NCBI RefSeq assembly: GCF_023954335.1
Contig: NZ_JAMLIE010000006.1
Location: 1 to 64,000 of the forward strand
From: Aquamicrobium sp.
Lineage (GTDB): Bacteria > Pseudomonadota > Alphaproteobacteria > Rhizobiales > Rhizobiaceae
DNA length: 64,000 nt
Direction of reading: 5' to 3'
Shown here: piece after piece, positions 1-8,416 of the stretch
Position numbering within the stretch: the stretch's first letter is position 1
How the letters are laid out: every line of letters begins with the position of its first letter
Notes under the pieces: generated by a model
Told to the model about the DNA's origin: nothing
The model's database searches: none
What the model saw: the letters and a program-made list of their open reading frames with translations, nothing else
Program-made: the position numbers and the translations under genes

Positions 1-542
1 TCGATCTTGGCGGCTTCGAGCAATTCATCCGGCACGGTCATGAAGAACTGGCGGAAAAGCAGCGTCGCGGTCGCCGATGCGATCAGCGGAACGGACAGGC
101 CGGCGTAGGTGTCGAGCAGGCCGAGATCGGCGACGATCTTGTAGGTCGGGTAGATGCGCACCTCGACCGGGAACATCAGCGTGAGGAAAATCAGCCAGAA
201 GGCGACCATGCGGAAGGGAAAACGAAAATAGACGATGGCGTAGGACGAGATCAGCGAGATCGCGATCTTGCCGGTCGCGATTATCATGGCCGAGACGAAG
301 GAATTGAGCAGCATGACGTCGACATGCGCGCGCGTCGTGCGACCCGTGCCCTCGAACAGGATGCGGCTGTAGTTCTCGACGAGGTAGGGTCCGGGCAACA
401 GACCGAGCTTGCCGTTGGCGATGGTCGCCGGATCCCAGGTCGAGGCGACGAAAGCCATGTAGACGGGAAAGACGATCACCAGCACGCCGGCGATGAGGAT
501 GAGATGCGCGAGGATGTTTCCGAAGGGGCGATTCTCGACCAT
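1..542 (-). CDS. ugpE: sn-glycerol-3-phosphate ABC permease UgpE (partial, C-terminus outside window)
   Basis: Inner-membrane subunit of the importer for glycerol-3-phosphate and glycerophosphodiesters. About 180 residues are visible from the N-terminus; the gene runs off the left edge. The start MVENRPFGNILAHL and the later stretches LTLMFPVEVRIYPTYK and ATLLFRQFFMTVPDEL closely match the known UgpE pattern, including the start of the EAA loop (DELLEAAKI) right at the edge. Several hydrophobic segments are evident. The ATG overlaps the ugpA stop as TGATG, so translation is probably coupled. ugpC would be expected further left, which I cannot see. Family assignment is firm; the exact substrate is inferred from the ugpBAE set and the Pho box. 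Confidence 0.93.
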   Translation of the reverse strand, partial: MVENRPFGNILAHLILIAGVLVIVFPVYMAFVASTWDPATIANGKLGLLPGPYLVENYSRILFEGTGRTTRAHVDVMLLNSFVSAMIIATGKIAISLISSYAIVYFRFPFRMVAFWLIFLTLMFPVEVRIYPTYKIVADLGLLDTYAGLSVPLIASATATLLFRQFFMTVPDELLEAAKI

Positions 543-1423
543 CAGTACGTCACCTTGCGTTCGACGTAGCGGAACTGGATCGAGGTCAGCGCGATCACGA
601 TGATCATGAGGATCACGGATTGCGCGTTGGAGCCGCCGAGGTCGCCGCCGAGCTTGCCGTCCTGGAAGACCTTGTAGACGAGCGTCTCCGTCGCCTTGGC
701 CGGGCCGCCGCCGGTCACGGCGTCGATGATGCCGAGCGTGTCGAAGAAGACGTAGACGATGTTGACGACGACGAGGAAGAAGGTCGTCGGCGCGAGCAGC
801 GGGAAGACGATGGTCCAGAACCGCTTGGTCTCCCCGGCGCCGTCGATGGCCGCCGCTTCGATCAGCGTCTTCGGGATCGCCTGAAGCCCCGCCACGAAGA
901 ACAGGAAGTTGTAGCTGATCTGCTTCCATGCGGCGGCGGCGATGACCAGCGTCATGGCCTGCGGGCCGTTGAGCAGCGGGTCCCACGAATAGCCGGCCGA
1001 GCGCAGCATGTAGGCGAAGGTGCCCATCGTCGGGTTGAACATGAACAGCCACAGCATGCCCGCGATCGCCGGGGCGACCGCGTAGGGCCAGATCATCAGC
1101 GTGCGGTAGAAGCCGCGCCCCTTGATGATCTTGTCGACCATCACCGCGAGCAGCAGCGCCACCACCATCGCAAGCAGCGCGGTGGCGACGGAGAAGATCG
1201 CCGTGGTCTGGACGCTGTCGATATAGCTCGGCTGGCTCAGCACCCGGCGGAAGTTGGCGAGGCCGACGAAGGCGCTGTTGAGCCCGAACGGATCCTCGCG
1301 CAGCACCGACTGGTAGAGCGCCTGGCTTGCCGGCCAGTAGAAGAAGACGAGCGTGATGGCGAGCTGGGGCGCCAGCAACAGGTAGGGCAGCAGTTTGTTG
1401 GGGAAGACGACGCGCGGCGACAA
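542..1423 (-). CDS. ugpA: sn-glycerol-3-phosphate ABC permease UgpA
   Basis: Inner-membrane permease, 293 residues, usual for UgpA. Six hydrophobic segments can be traced, starting with LLPYLLLAPQLAITLVFFYW. The cytoplasmic EAA loop that docks the ATPase reads EAAAIDGAGETKRFW near residue 195. It pairs with UgpE to form the channel and takes substrate from UgpB. A strong stem-loop lies between this gene and ugpB, and the stop overlaps the ugpE start. Homology to UgpA is clear from overall pattern and gene order; I see nothing irregular in the frame. Confidence 0.93.
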   Translation of the reverse strand: MSPRVVFPNKLLPYLLLAPQLAITLVFFYWPASQALYQSVLREDPFGLNSAFVGLANFRRVLSQPSYIDSVQTTAIFSVATALLAMVVALLLAVMVDKIIKGRGFYRTLMIWPYAVAPAIAGMLWLFMFNPTMGTFAYMLRSAGYSWDPLLNGPQAMTLVIAAAAWKQISYNFLFFVAGLQAIPKTLIEAAAIDGAGETKRFWTIVFPLLAPTTFFLVVVNIVYVFFDTLGIIDAVTGGGPAKATETLVYKVFQDGKLGGDLGGSNAQSVILMIIVIALTSIQFRYVERKVTY

Positions 1424-1444
1424 GTGGCCTCCTCGACATGGCTG

Positions 1445-1476
1445 CGACCATCCGCGCGAAAAGGCGCGGATGGTCG
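1445..1476 (-). promoter_or_regulatory. Intergenic stem-loop between ugpB and ugpA
   Basis: A perfect 13-bp inverted repeat (CGACCATCCGCGC at 1445-1457, its complement at 1464-1476) encloses a GAAAAG hexaloop. It sits in the 71-base gap after the binding-protein gene. Such hairpins commonly protect the binding-protein mRNA or partly stop transcription, so that the binding protein outnumbers the permeases. No T-tract follows, so full termination is unlikely. Confidence 0.6.
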
Positions 1477-1494
1477 TCGGGCGGAAGCCGCCTT

Positions 1495-2805
1495 CTAGTT
1501 GCCGATGGCCTGCTGGATGGCGGCGTTGCCGCGTTCCACGGCGTTGTCGAGCGCGGCTTGCGCGCTCTGGTCGCCGGCCAACATCTTCTCGAACTCCTCG
1601 TTCTGGATGTCGCGGACCTGCGGCAGGTTGACGAGCCGCACGCCCTTGGAGTTGGCCGTCGGCTCCTTGCCCATCATCTGCTGGATCGGGATCTCGCGGC
1701 CCGGATTCTCGTCGTAGAACCCGGAGGACTTGGTCGCCTCGTAGGCGGCGAGCGTCACCGGCAGGTAGCCGGAGACCTGATGCAGACGCTGCTGGATATC
1801 CGTCTGCGACAGAAATTCGAAGAAGGCCGCGACGGCCTTGTACTCGTCGTCGGATTTGCCGCCGAAGACCCAGAGGCTGGCGCCGCCGGGGATGGTGTTC
1901 TGCGGCGCGCCCTCGAGGTCGTCATAGTAGGGCAGCTGGCCGAGGCCGTAGTTGAGGCCCGACTTGATCACGTCGCCGAGGCCGCCGGACGATTCCGTCA
2001 TAATCGCGCACTCGCCCGACAGGAAGAGCTGCTTGGCTTCGGACGTGCGACCGCCATAGCGGAAGGTGTCGTCCTTGGCGAGGTCGGCGAAGTTCTGGAA
2101 GTGGCGGACGAACGGCTCGGTGTTGAACGTCAGCTCGACATCGGTCGAGGCGAGGCCGTTTTCCTGCGTGCCGTACTGGAGGTTGTTCCAGGCCGTGAAG
2201 TTCTCGAGGCCGATCCAGGTCAGCCAGGTCGAGGTGAGGCCGCACGGGGCCGCGCCGCTCTGCTTGATCTTCTTCGCCGCCTCGAAAACCTCGGGCCAGG
2301 TCTTGGGCGGGTTCCCGGCGTCGAGGCCGGCTTTCTCGAAGGCGTCCTTGTTGTAGTAGAGGATCGGCGACGAGGAATTGTAGGGGAAGGACAGCATGGT
2401 GCCGTCCGGCTTCGAATAGTAGGCGACGATGCCCGGCAGGTACTGGCTCTTGTCGAACTCGGTGCCGCCCATCGAGAGCACTTCGGCCACCGGCTTCACC
2501 GCGCCTTCCGCGGCCATCATCACGCCGGTTCCGACGTCGAACACCTGGATGATGTGCGGCGCCTGGTTCGCCCGGAACGCGGCGATGCCGGCGTTCAGCG
2601 TCTCGGGATAGGTGCCCTTGAACACGGGCGAGACCTTGTAGTCGCTCTGGCTTTCGTTGAATTCCTTGGAGAGTGTCTCGACGACTTCGTTGTTGGCGCC
2701 GGTCATCGCATGCCACCAGGAAATCTCGGTAACGGCGAAAGCGGCGGAAGTCGACAAAATGGTAAACGTTGCGGCGATGCCGGCCGCGAAGCCCTGGGTC
2801 TTCAT
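1495..2805 (-). CDS. ugpB: sn-glycerol-3-phosphate ABC periplasmic binding protein UgpB
   Basis: Periplasmic solute-binding protein of 436 residues, the normal UgpB length. A Sec signal peptide covers about residues 1-24 (hydrophobic core, cleavage near AFA). The mature start VTEISWWHAMTGANNEVV and the later IIQVFDVGTGVMMAA match the UgpB pattern of the family-1 extracellular binding proteins. It delivers glycerol-3-phosphate or glycerophosphodiesters to UgpAE. It is first in the operon, and a two-repeat Pho box lies about 110 bases upstream, consistent with induction under phosphate limitation by PhoB. Start chosen at the ATG that gives the signal peptide. Confidence 0.94.
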   Translation of the reverse strand: MKTQGFAAGIAATFTILSTSAAFAVTEISWWHAMTGANNEVVETLSKEFNESQSDYKVSPVFKGTYPETLNAGIAAFRANQAPHIIQVFDVGTGVMMAAEGAVKPVAEVLSMGGTEFDKSQYLPGIVAYYSKPDGTMLSFPYNSSSPILYYNKDAFEKAGLDAGNPPKTWPEVFEAAKKIKQSGAAPCGLTSTWLTWIGLENFTAWNNLQYGTQENGLASTDVELTFNTEPFVRHFQNFADLAKDDTFRYGGRTSEAKQLFLSGECAIMTESSGGLGDVIKSGLNYGLGQLPYYDDLEGAPQNTIPGGASLWVFGGKSDDEYKAVAAFFEFLSQTDIQQRLHQVSGYLPVTLAAYEATKSSGFYDENPGREIPIQQMMGKEPTANSKGVRLVNLPQVRDIQNEEFEKMLAGDQSAQAALDNAVERGNAAIQQAIGN

Positions 2806-2915
2806 GTTACGCTCCCGAATCTAGTTGGCGAAAGGGCCGACTCGCGGCTTTGCGCCTGGACAGACGCCTTTGCGCAGCCGCGACCCGGTTCCGCAGTCGG
2901 AAGTATTGACGCTCC

Positions 2916-2933
2916 ATGACAGTTACACAACAG
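2916..2933 (-). promoter_or_regulatory. Pho box upstream of ugpB
   Basis: On the minus strand the sequence reads CTGTTGT-GTAA-CTGTCAT: two 7-bp half-sites separated by 4 bp, the classical PhoB box layout (consensus CTGTCAT n4 CTGTCAT). It lies about 110 bases upstream of the ugpB ATG and points toward it. An AT-rich block (CAATACTT) follows at about -10 spacing. Activation by PhoB under phosphate starvation is inferred. Confidence 0.8.
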
Positions 2934-3082
2934 TTTTGTTTCGTCTTCGTGAAATTTCGTATCCGCTAATCCACAGACGATTAAACGGAAACCGAAATCA
3001 AGACGAAAATCCGCATGCGCAACTGGCGAAACATCCTCCAGTTTTGGGCATCACCTCGACCCGGAAATCATGGATCGCCGCC

Positions 3083-4006
3083 TCAGATCCAGGACAGCCA
3101 GTCGTTCCAGTCGGGATGGTTGAACAGCATCCGCGCGCGGGCGTATTTCCAGATGCCGTATTTCTGGTAGTCGAAATCCCAGCCGGAGAGCTGGCGCTGC
3201 TGCACCGCCCAGGAGCCCCATTTCATGTCCGCCACCGCCCGCGCCACCGTCACCCGCGCGAGGAGGTCGCGGCGCATCTCGCCGTAATAGCGCTCGATCA
3301 GCTCCTGCGAGGTGGCGGGGTCGATGAACATCTCGCCGAGGAAGACGCCGATCTCGTAGGCGCGCTCGTTGTTCGAGGCGAACTCGTAGTCGACGAGCTT
3401 CATGTCGGAGACCTCCTCCTGCCCGTCGGGCACGAGGAAATTTCCCGGCATCGGATCGTTGTGGCAGGGCACGATATCGAGGCCCGACGCGTGGAAGGCT
3501 TCCTTCGCGCGGCCATATTCCTTGCAGAGCCAGTCGAAATCGGCCGGCCGGATGGCGCCGACCTCGGCCCCCTGCTCGATGTGCTCGTCCGTCATCTCGA
3601 ACACGTCCTTGGTCACCGAGAGTTTCGGGCCGGCGTTGAACGTCGCGTAGAGGTCGATCACCCGCTCCTGAAAGTCGCGCCGGACGAAATCGGCATTGGT
3701 GGACGCGCGGTAGCCGTGCAGGAATTGGCACACCTCGACCCCCGCCGCGACGTCGTAGTGGATGACCGCCGGGGCGATCCCCATGGCATGGGCCGCGCGC
3801 GCGGCCTCGATCGACAGGTCGCGGTTGACGAAATTCTCCGACCCGACGCCGTAGACCTTCATGAAGTAGGTCTCGCCCTCATGCTCGGCCAGCCAGTTGG
3901 AATTCAGCAATCCGCCGATCAGCGGGCGGGCGCGGACGCTGTCGCGGCTCCACCCCGGCACGGAGTCGATGGCGCGGGCGACCTGTTCCTGTGTTGCTGC
4001 ACTCAT
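3083..4006 (-). CDS. Choline/ethanolamine-kinase-like small-molecule kinase (APH fold), copy 1
   Basis: 307 residues with the aminoglycoside-phosphotransferase/choline-kinase fold. The catalytic loop is HNDPMPGNF (about residues 181-189) and the magnesium-binding motif is LVDYEF (about 202-207). Residues 20-110 form the N-lobe with the ATP-binding Lys in YFMKVYG. The family phosphorylates hydroxyls of choline, ethanolamine or amino alcohols. A related APH kinase in the mycobacterial RMM/AAUM microcompartment locus phosphorylates (S)-1-amino-2-propanol. It lies 13 bases after a second, divergent kinase gene, with a good Shine-Dalgarno (AGGGAGG) before the ATG. Acting on the microcompartment's amino alcohol substrate is inferred from context. 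Confidence 0.85.
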   Translation of the reverse strand: MSAATQEQVARAIDSVPGWSRDSVRARPLIGGLLNSNWLAEHEGETYFMKVYGVGSENFVNRDLSIEAARAAHAMGIAPAVIHYDVAAGVEVCQFLHGYRASTNADFVRRDFQERVIDLYATFNAGPKLSVTKDVFEMTDEHIEQGAEVGAIRPADFDWLCKEYGRAKEAFHASGLDIVPCHNDPMPGNFLVPDGQEEVSDMKLVDYEFASNNERAYEIGVFLGEMFIDPATSQELIERYYGEMRRDLLARVTVARAVADMKWGSWAVQQRQLSGWDFDYQKYGIWKYARARMLFNHPDWNDWLSWI

Positions 4007-4019
4007 CTCTCGACCTCCC

Positions 4020-4955
4020 TCAGACGGCGCGGCGCAGGCGGTCTGCGGCCTGCGCGCCGAGCGCCATGGTTTCGAGGCGCATGAAGCGCCAGGACGCGTA
4101 TTTGGCGAATTCCAGCGAGCGGCGCGGCGAGGTCGCCGCCAGGATCGAGCCGATCAGTCCCCAGCGCAGATCGTCGGCCATGCCGTACAGCATCGCCCGC
4201 TGGAACAGCCCCTCGTCGAACCGCCCTTCCCACTCCTCGAACCCCGCGCGCGCCTCGGGCTCGCAGTCGAAGAATTCGATCAGCCAGCAGCCGAGCTCCT
4301 CATAGGGATCGGCATTGGCGGAAAGGTCGAAATCGACCAGCAGAACGCGGTTGTCCGGCCCGATCATCAGATTGGCGCTGTTGCCGTCGCGATGGCAGGG
4401 CTTCAGGTCGAAGCCGGCGGCTTCGATCTTCGCGCCCGCCTCGCCGATCACCGCAAGGAACGTGTCGAGATGGCGGTGGCCCCGCGCGCCCTTCTGCGCG
4501 GCCAGCGCCGCCAGCTCGCGGATCTCGGCGAAGATCGAGGCGTCGCGGTTGAGCTTCGGTCCGTTCTGAAAGGCTTTCTTGGCCGCGATGACGGCGCGGC
4601 GCAATTCGGGCACCACCACGTCCTGCAACCCGCCGCAGCGCCAGCCGTCGCCGAGCGCCTCGAACACCACGAGGCCCCTCGCCGCGTCGTCGCCGAGCAC
4701 CTTCGGCCCCGCGCCGACAGCCGCGGCATGATGCGCGGCTTCGATGGCGCGGGCCGGATCGGCATAGAAAGCGGTATCGGGAAGATAGTGCTTCACGATC
4801 ACGGCCCTGTCGCCCGCCGAGGCGCGGCGGATATCGCTCTCGATCCCGCGCCAGGCCGGCGAGGCCAGCACCGTGAAGGGGCTGGCGAAGTCTTCGGGGG
4901 CGGCACCCAGTGCTTTCCCGGCGATCGCGCGGGCCTCGGTTTCCCTGTCGGACAT
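4020..4955 (-). CDS. APH-family small-molecule kinase, copy 2
   Basis: 311 residues from the ATG at 4955, which is preceded by GGGAGG. The kinase motifs are CHRDGNSANLMI (about residues 187-198) and LLVDFDLS (about 205-212), that is, catalytic Asp, Asn and the magnesium-binding Asp. It resembles copy 1 only distantly, with HRDGNSAN in place of HNDPMPGN, so it is an old paralogue or has another substrate. The gene lies between the amidase and kinase 1 and is probably co-transcribed with both. Two kinases may handle two stereoisomers or two substrates; that is inference. The open frame continues upstream into the amidase gene, but that extension is only a shadow. Confidence 0.82.
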   Translation of the reverse strand: MSDRETEARAIAGKALGAAPEDFASPFTVLASPAWRGIESDIRRASAGDRAVIVKHYLPDTAFYADPARAIEAAHHAAAVGAGPKVLGDDAARGLVVFEALGDGWRCGGLQDVVVPELRRAVIAAKKAFQNGPKLNRDASIFAEIRELAALAAQKGARGHRHLDTFLAVIGEAGAKIEAAGFDLKPCHRDGNSANLMIGPDNRVLLVDFDLSANADPYEELGCWLIEFFDCEPEARAGFEEWEGRFDEGLFQRAMLYGMADDLRWGLIGSILAATSPRRSLEFAKYASWRFMRLETMALGAQAADRLRRAV

Positions 4956-4987
4956 TTCGGTCGATCCTCCCTTCCCGTGTTGGTTCT

Positions 4988-6415
4988 TCAGTGGGCGACG
5001 ACCGGCTCGACCGGCCACGACCGGCCCGAGCGGTTCATCACGTCGAGCTCGGTCTCCAGCGCGGCCGCGAGCTCCATCAGCCGCAGGTCGTCGAGCCGGT
5101 GACCGACGATCTGGATGCCGATCGGCAGGCCGCGGCCGTCGAAGCCGCCGCAGAGCGACACCGCCGGATGGCCCGATTGGTTGAAGGGCGCGGTGAAGGT
5201 CGTGTGGCGCAGCGGCATGCCGAAGACCGGGCCACGCCGGTCGGCCGGCCAGTTCACCAGAGGCATGACCGGGGTGAGCAGGAAATCGACGCCCCGCATC
5301 AGCGCCACCGTGCCGGCGACGCCGCGCTCGATGCCGCTCTCGAACTCGCGGATGCGGGCCGGGGTCCACGCCTCGGCCTCGGCGAACCAGTCGACCAGCT
5401 CCTTCGGCGCCCGCGCCCGGTGCACCGCATCGGCGGCGGCATATTCGTACCAGCCGCGCAGCTTGAGGGAATCGTCGATCGGCAGATAGGCGTCGAAGCC
5501 GTAATCGGCGCTGACCGGCTCTACACGCCCGGCGATGCGGCCCATGGCCTCCACGGCCGCGTCGAAGCAGGCGATGACCTCGGGCTCGACCGCGGGGCCG
5601 AAGCCGAAATCGGCGCAGGTGCCTACGGTTATCCCATTCGTCCAGCCTGCCGGCTGGGGCTGGCCGAGAAGCAGCAGCGAATACCGGTCGTCCTCGTCCG
5701 GCCCGCTCAGCAGCCGGGCCCACTCGATGAGATCAGCGGCGCGGCGCGTGATCGGGCCGGCCGAGCGCACGGTCGAGGCTGGCGCGTGGGGGATCACCCC
5801 TTGCGTGGGCTTCAGCGCCGCCAGCCCGCAATGCGAGGCGGGAAGCCGCACTGATCCGGCGATGTCCGAGCCGACCGACATCATGCCGATCCCCGCCGCG
5901 ATGGAGGCGCCGCCGCCGGCGCTCGAACCCCCGGTGTTCCAGGCGGTGCCCCACGGATTGCGCACGATCCCGTGCGAGCCGGAGACGCCCGAGCCGCTCA
6001 GCCCGAAATCGGGCATCGTGCCCTTGCCGAGGATGATCGCCCCGGCCGCCTTCAGCTTGCGGGTCGGGATGCCGTCGGCCTTGCCCAGGATGCCGTCGCC
6101 ATGCAGCGCCGAGCCGTGATGCCAGCGCATGCCGACCGCCGGAACGCTGTCCTTGATCGAGACCGGCACGCCGTCGACATCCGAGAGCGGCTTGCCGGCC
6201 TTCCAGCGCGCGCGGGCGGCCTCGGCCTCGGTCAGCGCCTCGTCGCGGCGGATGCCGTAGAGCGCGTTGATCGTGCCGTTGACCCGCTCGGCCTGATCGA
6301 GCATGGCGCGCGTCACCGCGACGGGATCGGTCCTGCCCTCGCGATAGGCGGCGCGCAGGTCGGCGAGGCTGAGGGTCGCGAGGCGGGAGATTTCGGTCAG
6401 GTAGCTCATCGTCAT
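4988..6415 (-). CDS. Amidase (amidase-signature family)
   Basis: 475 residues, typical for the amidase-signature family of Ser-cisSer-Lys hydrolases. The triad is visible: Lys in VPVSIKDSV (about residue 82), cis-Ser in NTGGSSAGGG, and the nucleophile in VGSDIAGSVRLPASHCG. It hydrolyses an amide to acid and amine or ammonia in the cytoplasm. The gene sits 11 bases after livM and before two kinases, so it probably frees the amino alcohol, or ammonia, from the imported compound. The start could be 6415 or the second ATG at 6409. The substrate cannot be read from sequence. Confidence 0.88.
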   Translation of the reverse strand: MTMSYLTEISRLATLSLADLRAAYREGRTDPVAVTRAMLDQAERVNGTINALYGIRRDEALTEAEAARARWKAGKPLSDVDGVPVSIKDSVPAVGMRWHHGSALHGDGILGKADGIPTRKLKAAGAIILGKGTMPDFGLSGSGVSGSHGIVRNPWGTAWNTGGSSAGGGASIAAGIGMMSVGSDIAGSVRLPASHCGLAALKPTQGVIPHAPASTVRSAGPITRRAADLIEWARLLSGPDEDDRYSLLLLGQPQPAGWTNGITVGTCADFGFGPAVEPEVIACFDAAVEAMGRIAGRVEPVSADYGFDAYLPIDDSLKLRGWYEYAAADAVHRARAPKELVDWFAEAEAWTPARIREFESGIERGVAGTVALMRGVDFLLTPVMPLVNWPADRRGPVFGMPLRHTTFTAPFNQSGHPAVSLCGGFDGRGLPIGIQIVGHRLDDLRLMELAAALETELDVMNRSGRSWPVEPVVAH

Positions 6416-6426
6416 ATGTCCGGTGC

Positions 6427-7458
6427 TCAGGATCCGTTTGCTTCGGAGTGCGGGGTCTTGCGGCCGGCGCCGAGATAGCGCCTGAGCTGGCGGAACCTGC
6501 CGACCAGCCCGTTGGGCATCAGCACGATGGCGGCGGCGATGATGACACCGAGGCCCAGCGTGCGGAACTCGCCCGCCTCGCGCATCAGCTCGTCGGCGCC
6601 GACGAGGACGAACGTGCCGACCAGCGGCCCCCAGAAGGTGCCCACCCCGCCGATCACCACGATGGCGATGATGAACATCAGCTGCGGCAGTTGCAGGATG
6701 GTCGGGCCGATCACCTGGAAATGCGCGGCATAGACGCCGCCGGCGAGGCCCATGAAGAAGGCCGAGATGCCGAAGACCAGCATCTGGACGCGGAAGCGGT
6801 TGATGCCGCGCGCCACTGCATAGCCGGGATTGTCGCGGATGGCGCGGAAGGCATGGCCCATCGGACTTTTCAGGATCACCCAGGTCATGGCCATGATGAG
6901 GGCGAACAAGGTGCAGACCACCGCGTAATTGCCGATCATCCAGCTTCCGCGCAGCAATTCGCGCATGCCGAGATCGCCGAAGCGCGAGAAGCCGCTCGGC
7001 CCGCCGGTCAGCTGGCGGCAGACGGTGCCGACCATCACGAAGCAGTCGGTGTCGGTGACGATCAGCAGGTACATCACCTGCGTGACCGCGAGCGTCAGCA
7101 GCGCGACATAGACGCCGGTGAGCCGCAGGCAGGCCAGCCCGATCACGATCGAGAACAGCGCCGCGACGAACGCCGCCGGCAGCAGCGCCGCCCAGACCGA
7201 CCAGCCGAGGAAGAAGCACAACATCGCCGTGGCGTAGCCGCCGACCGCGAAGATCGCGAGCGGCGCCAGCGAGAAGATGCCGGCGAAACCGAAGACGAGG
7301 TTCCATTGCGAGGCGATGCAGGCATAGAACAGGGCAAGCACCACCTGACCCAGCACGTAGCGGCTTTCGACCACGAAGGGCAGCGTCGTGGCGGCCGCGA
7401 CCAGCGCCAGCGCGATGATCAGGTCCGCCCTGCCCGAAGGGGGAGCCATGGATGTCAT
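6427..7458 (-). CDS. livM: Branched-chain amino acid/amide-type ABC permease LivM (BMC locus)
   Basis: 343-residue integral membrane protein of the LivM family, with about nine hydrophobic segments and the family region WNLVFGFAGIFSLAPLAIFA. Forms the LivHM channel with the gene just upstream. The ATG at 7458 is preceded by AAGGAG at good spacing; an earlier in-frame start adds 15 residues but has no ribosome site. In an operon with livH, livF, livG and the microcompartment genes, so the imported compound is probably the microcompartment's precursor. LIV-type systems also carry urea and amides, which fits the adjacent amidase. Confidence 0.88.
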   Translation of the reverse strand: MTSMAPPSGRADLIIALALVAAATTLPFVVESRYVLGQVVLALFYACIASQWNLVFGFAGIFSLAPLAIFAVGGYATAMLCFFLGWSVWAALLPAAFVAALFSIVIGLACLRLTGVYVALLTLAVTQVMYLLIVTDTDCFVMVGTVCRQLTGGPSGFSRFGDLGMRELLRGSWMIGNYAVVCTLFALIMAMTWVILKSPMGHAFRAIRDNPGYAVARGINRFRVQMLVFGISAFFMGLAGGVYAAHFQVIGPTILQLPQLMFIIAIVVIGGVGTFWGPLVGTFVLVGADELMREAGEFRTLGLGVIIAAAIVLMPNGLVGRFRQLRRYLGAGRKTPHSEANGS

Positions 7459-7528
7459 CTGTGAAGCTCCTTCCGTTCGGCAGCGAGGAGAGCGGGCGAG
7501 CACTGCTGGAAAGGCGGGGCGGCGCGCA

Positions 7529-8413
7529 TCACATCCGCCTCGGCTGGACGCGGCCCAGCAATCCGCCCGGCCGCCAGATCAGCACCAGGACCACCGCGCA
7601 GAGCAGCATCGGGAAGCCCCAGCGGGCGCCGAACGCGTACTGGACCCAGGCCTCGAGCAGCGCGAGCGCGAACGAGACCAGCACCGCGCCCGGCAGCGTG
7701 CCGAGGCCGGCGACCACGCACATGATGAAGGCCTTGAGCATCGGGTCATTGCCGAGCGAGGGCGAAAGCTGGACGAGGGCCGAAAGCAGCAGGCCGCAAA
7801 TTCCGGCCACCGCGCCCGAAAGCATCAGCACGTAGAGATAGACCCGGCTCACCGCGACCCCGAGCAGCCGGGCGGCGTCGCGGTTCTGTGCGGTGGCGCG
7901 GATCGCGCGGCCCATGCGGGTGTAGTTCAGCACCGAGGCGATCAGCGCCATGGCGATCACGGCCGCGACCATGATGATGAAGTTCTGCCAGGGCACGTGC
8001 ATGCCGCCGATCGAGAACGAGCCCGTCACCGTCACCGGCTGCTTCAGCGGCTTGCCGCCGAACCACAGGAGGATGCCGTTCTCCAGCGCGATGGCGACGC
8101 CGACGGTGGCGATCATCACATTGGCCTCGAAATCCGCGCCGGACTGGCGCAGCACGTTGCGCACGATGAGCACATAGATCAGCCCACCCGCCAGGGCGCC
8201 GACGAGAACCGAGGCGAGGATGCCGACCGGCATCGGCAGGCCGGCCGAGGTGATGACGCCGTAGGCGACGTAGCCGCCGAGCGTCAGCAGCGCGCCATGG
8301 GCCATGTTCAGCACGCCGAGCGCGCCCCAGACCAGCGACAGGCCGATGCTCGCGATGGCGTAGAGCGCGCCGACCGTCAGGCCCGAGACGAGGACGGAAT
8401 AGAAGGTGTTCAT
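7529..8413 (-). CDS. livH: Branched-chain amino acid/amide-type ABC permease LivH (BMC locus)
   Basis: 294-residue LivH-family inner membrane permease. It has the typical opening (SGLTVGALYAIASIGLSLVW), the region LNMAHGALLTLGGYVAY, and the conserved MGRAIRATAQNRDAARLLGV loop. Three bases separate it from livF and 70 bases from livM, so it belongs to the same unit. Functions with LivM, LivF and LivG as an importer. No irregularity seen. Confidence 0.9.
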   Translation of the reverse strand: MNTFYSVLVSGLTVGALYAIASIGLSLVWGALGVLNMAHGALLTLGGYVAYGVITSAGLPMPVGILASVLVGALAGGLIYVLIVRNVLRQSGADFEANVMIATVGVAIALENGILLWFGGKPLKQPVTVTGSFSIGGMHVPWQNFIIMVAAVIAMALIASVLNYTRMGRAIRATAQNRDAARLLGVAVSRVYLYVLMLSGAVAGICGLLLSALVQLSPSLGNDPMLKAFIMCVVAGLGTLPGAVLVSFALALLEAWVQYAFGARWGFPMLLCAVVLVLIWRPGGLLGRVQPRRM

Positions 8414-8416
8414 CGC

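Noticed and set aside
4020..7306. Long frames that would join kinase 2, amidase and LivM into larger proteins.
   Set aside because: Ribosome sites and homology begin at the internal ATGs (4955, 6415, 7458). The upstream parts are out-of-frame shadows of the preceding gene.
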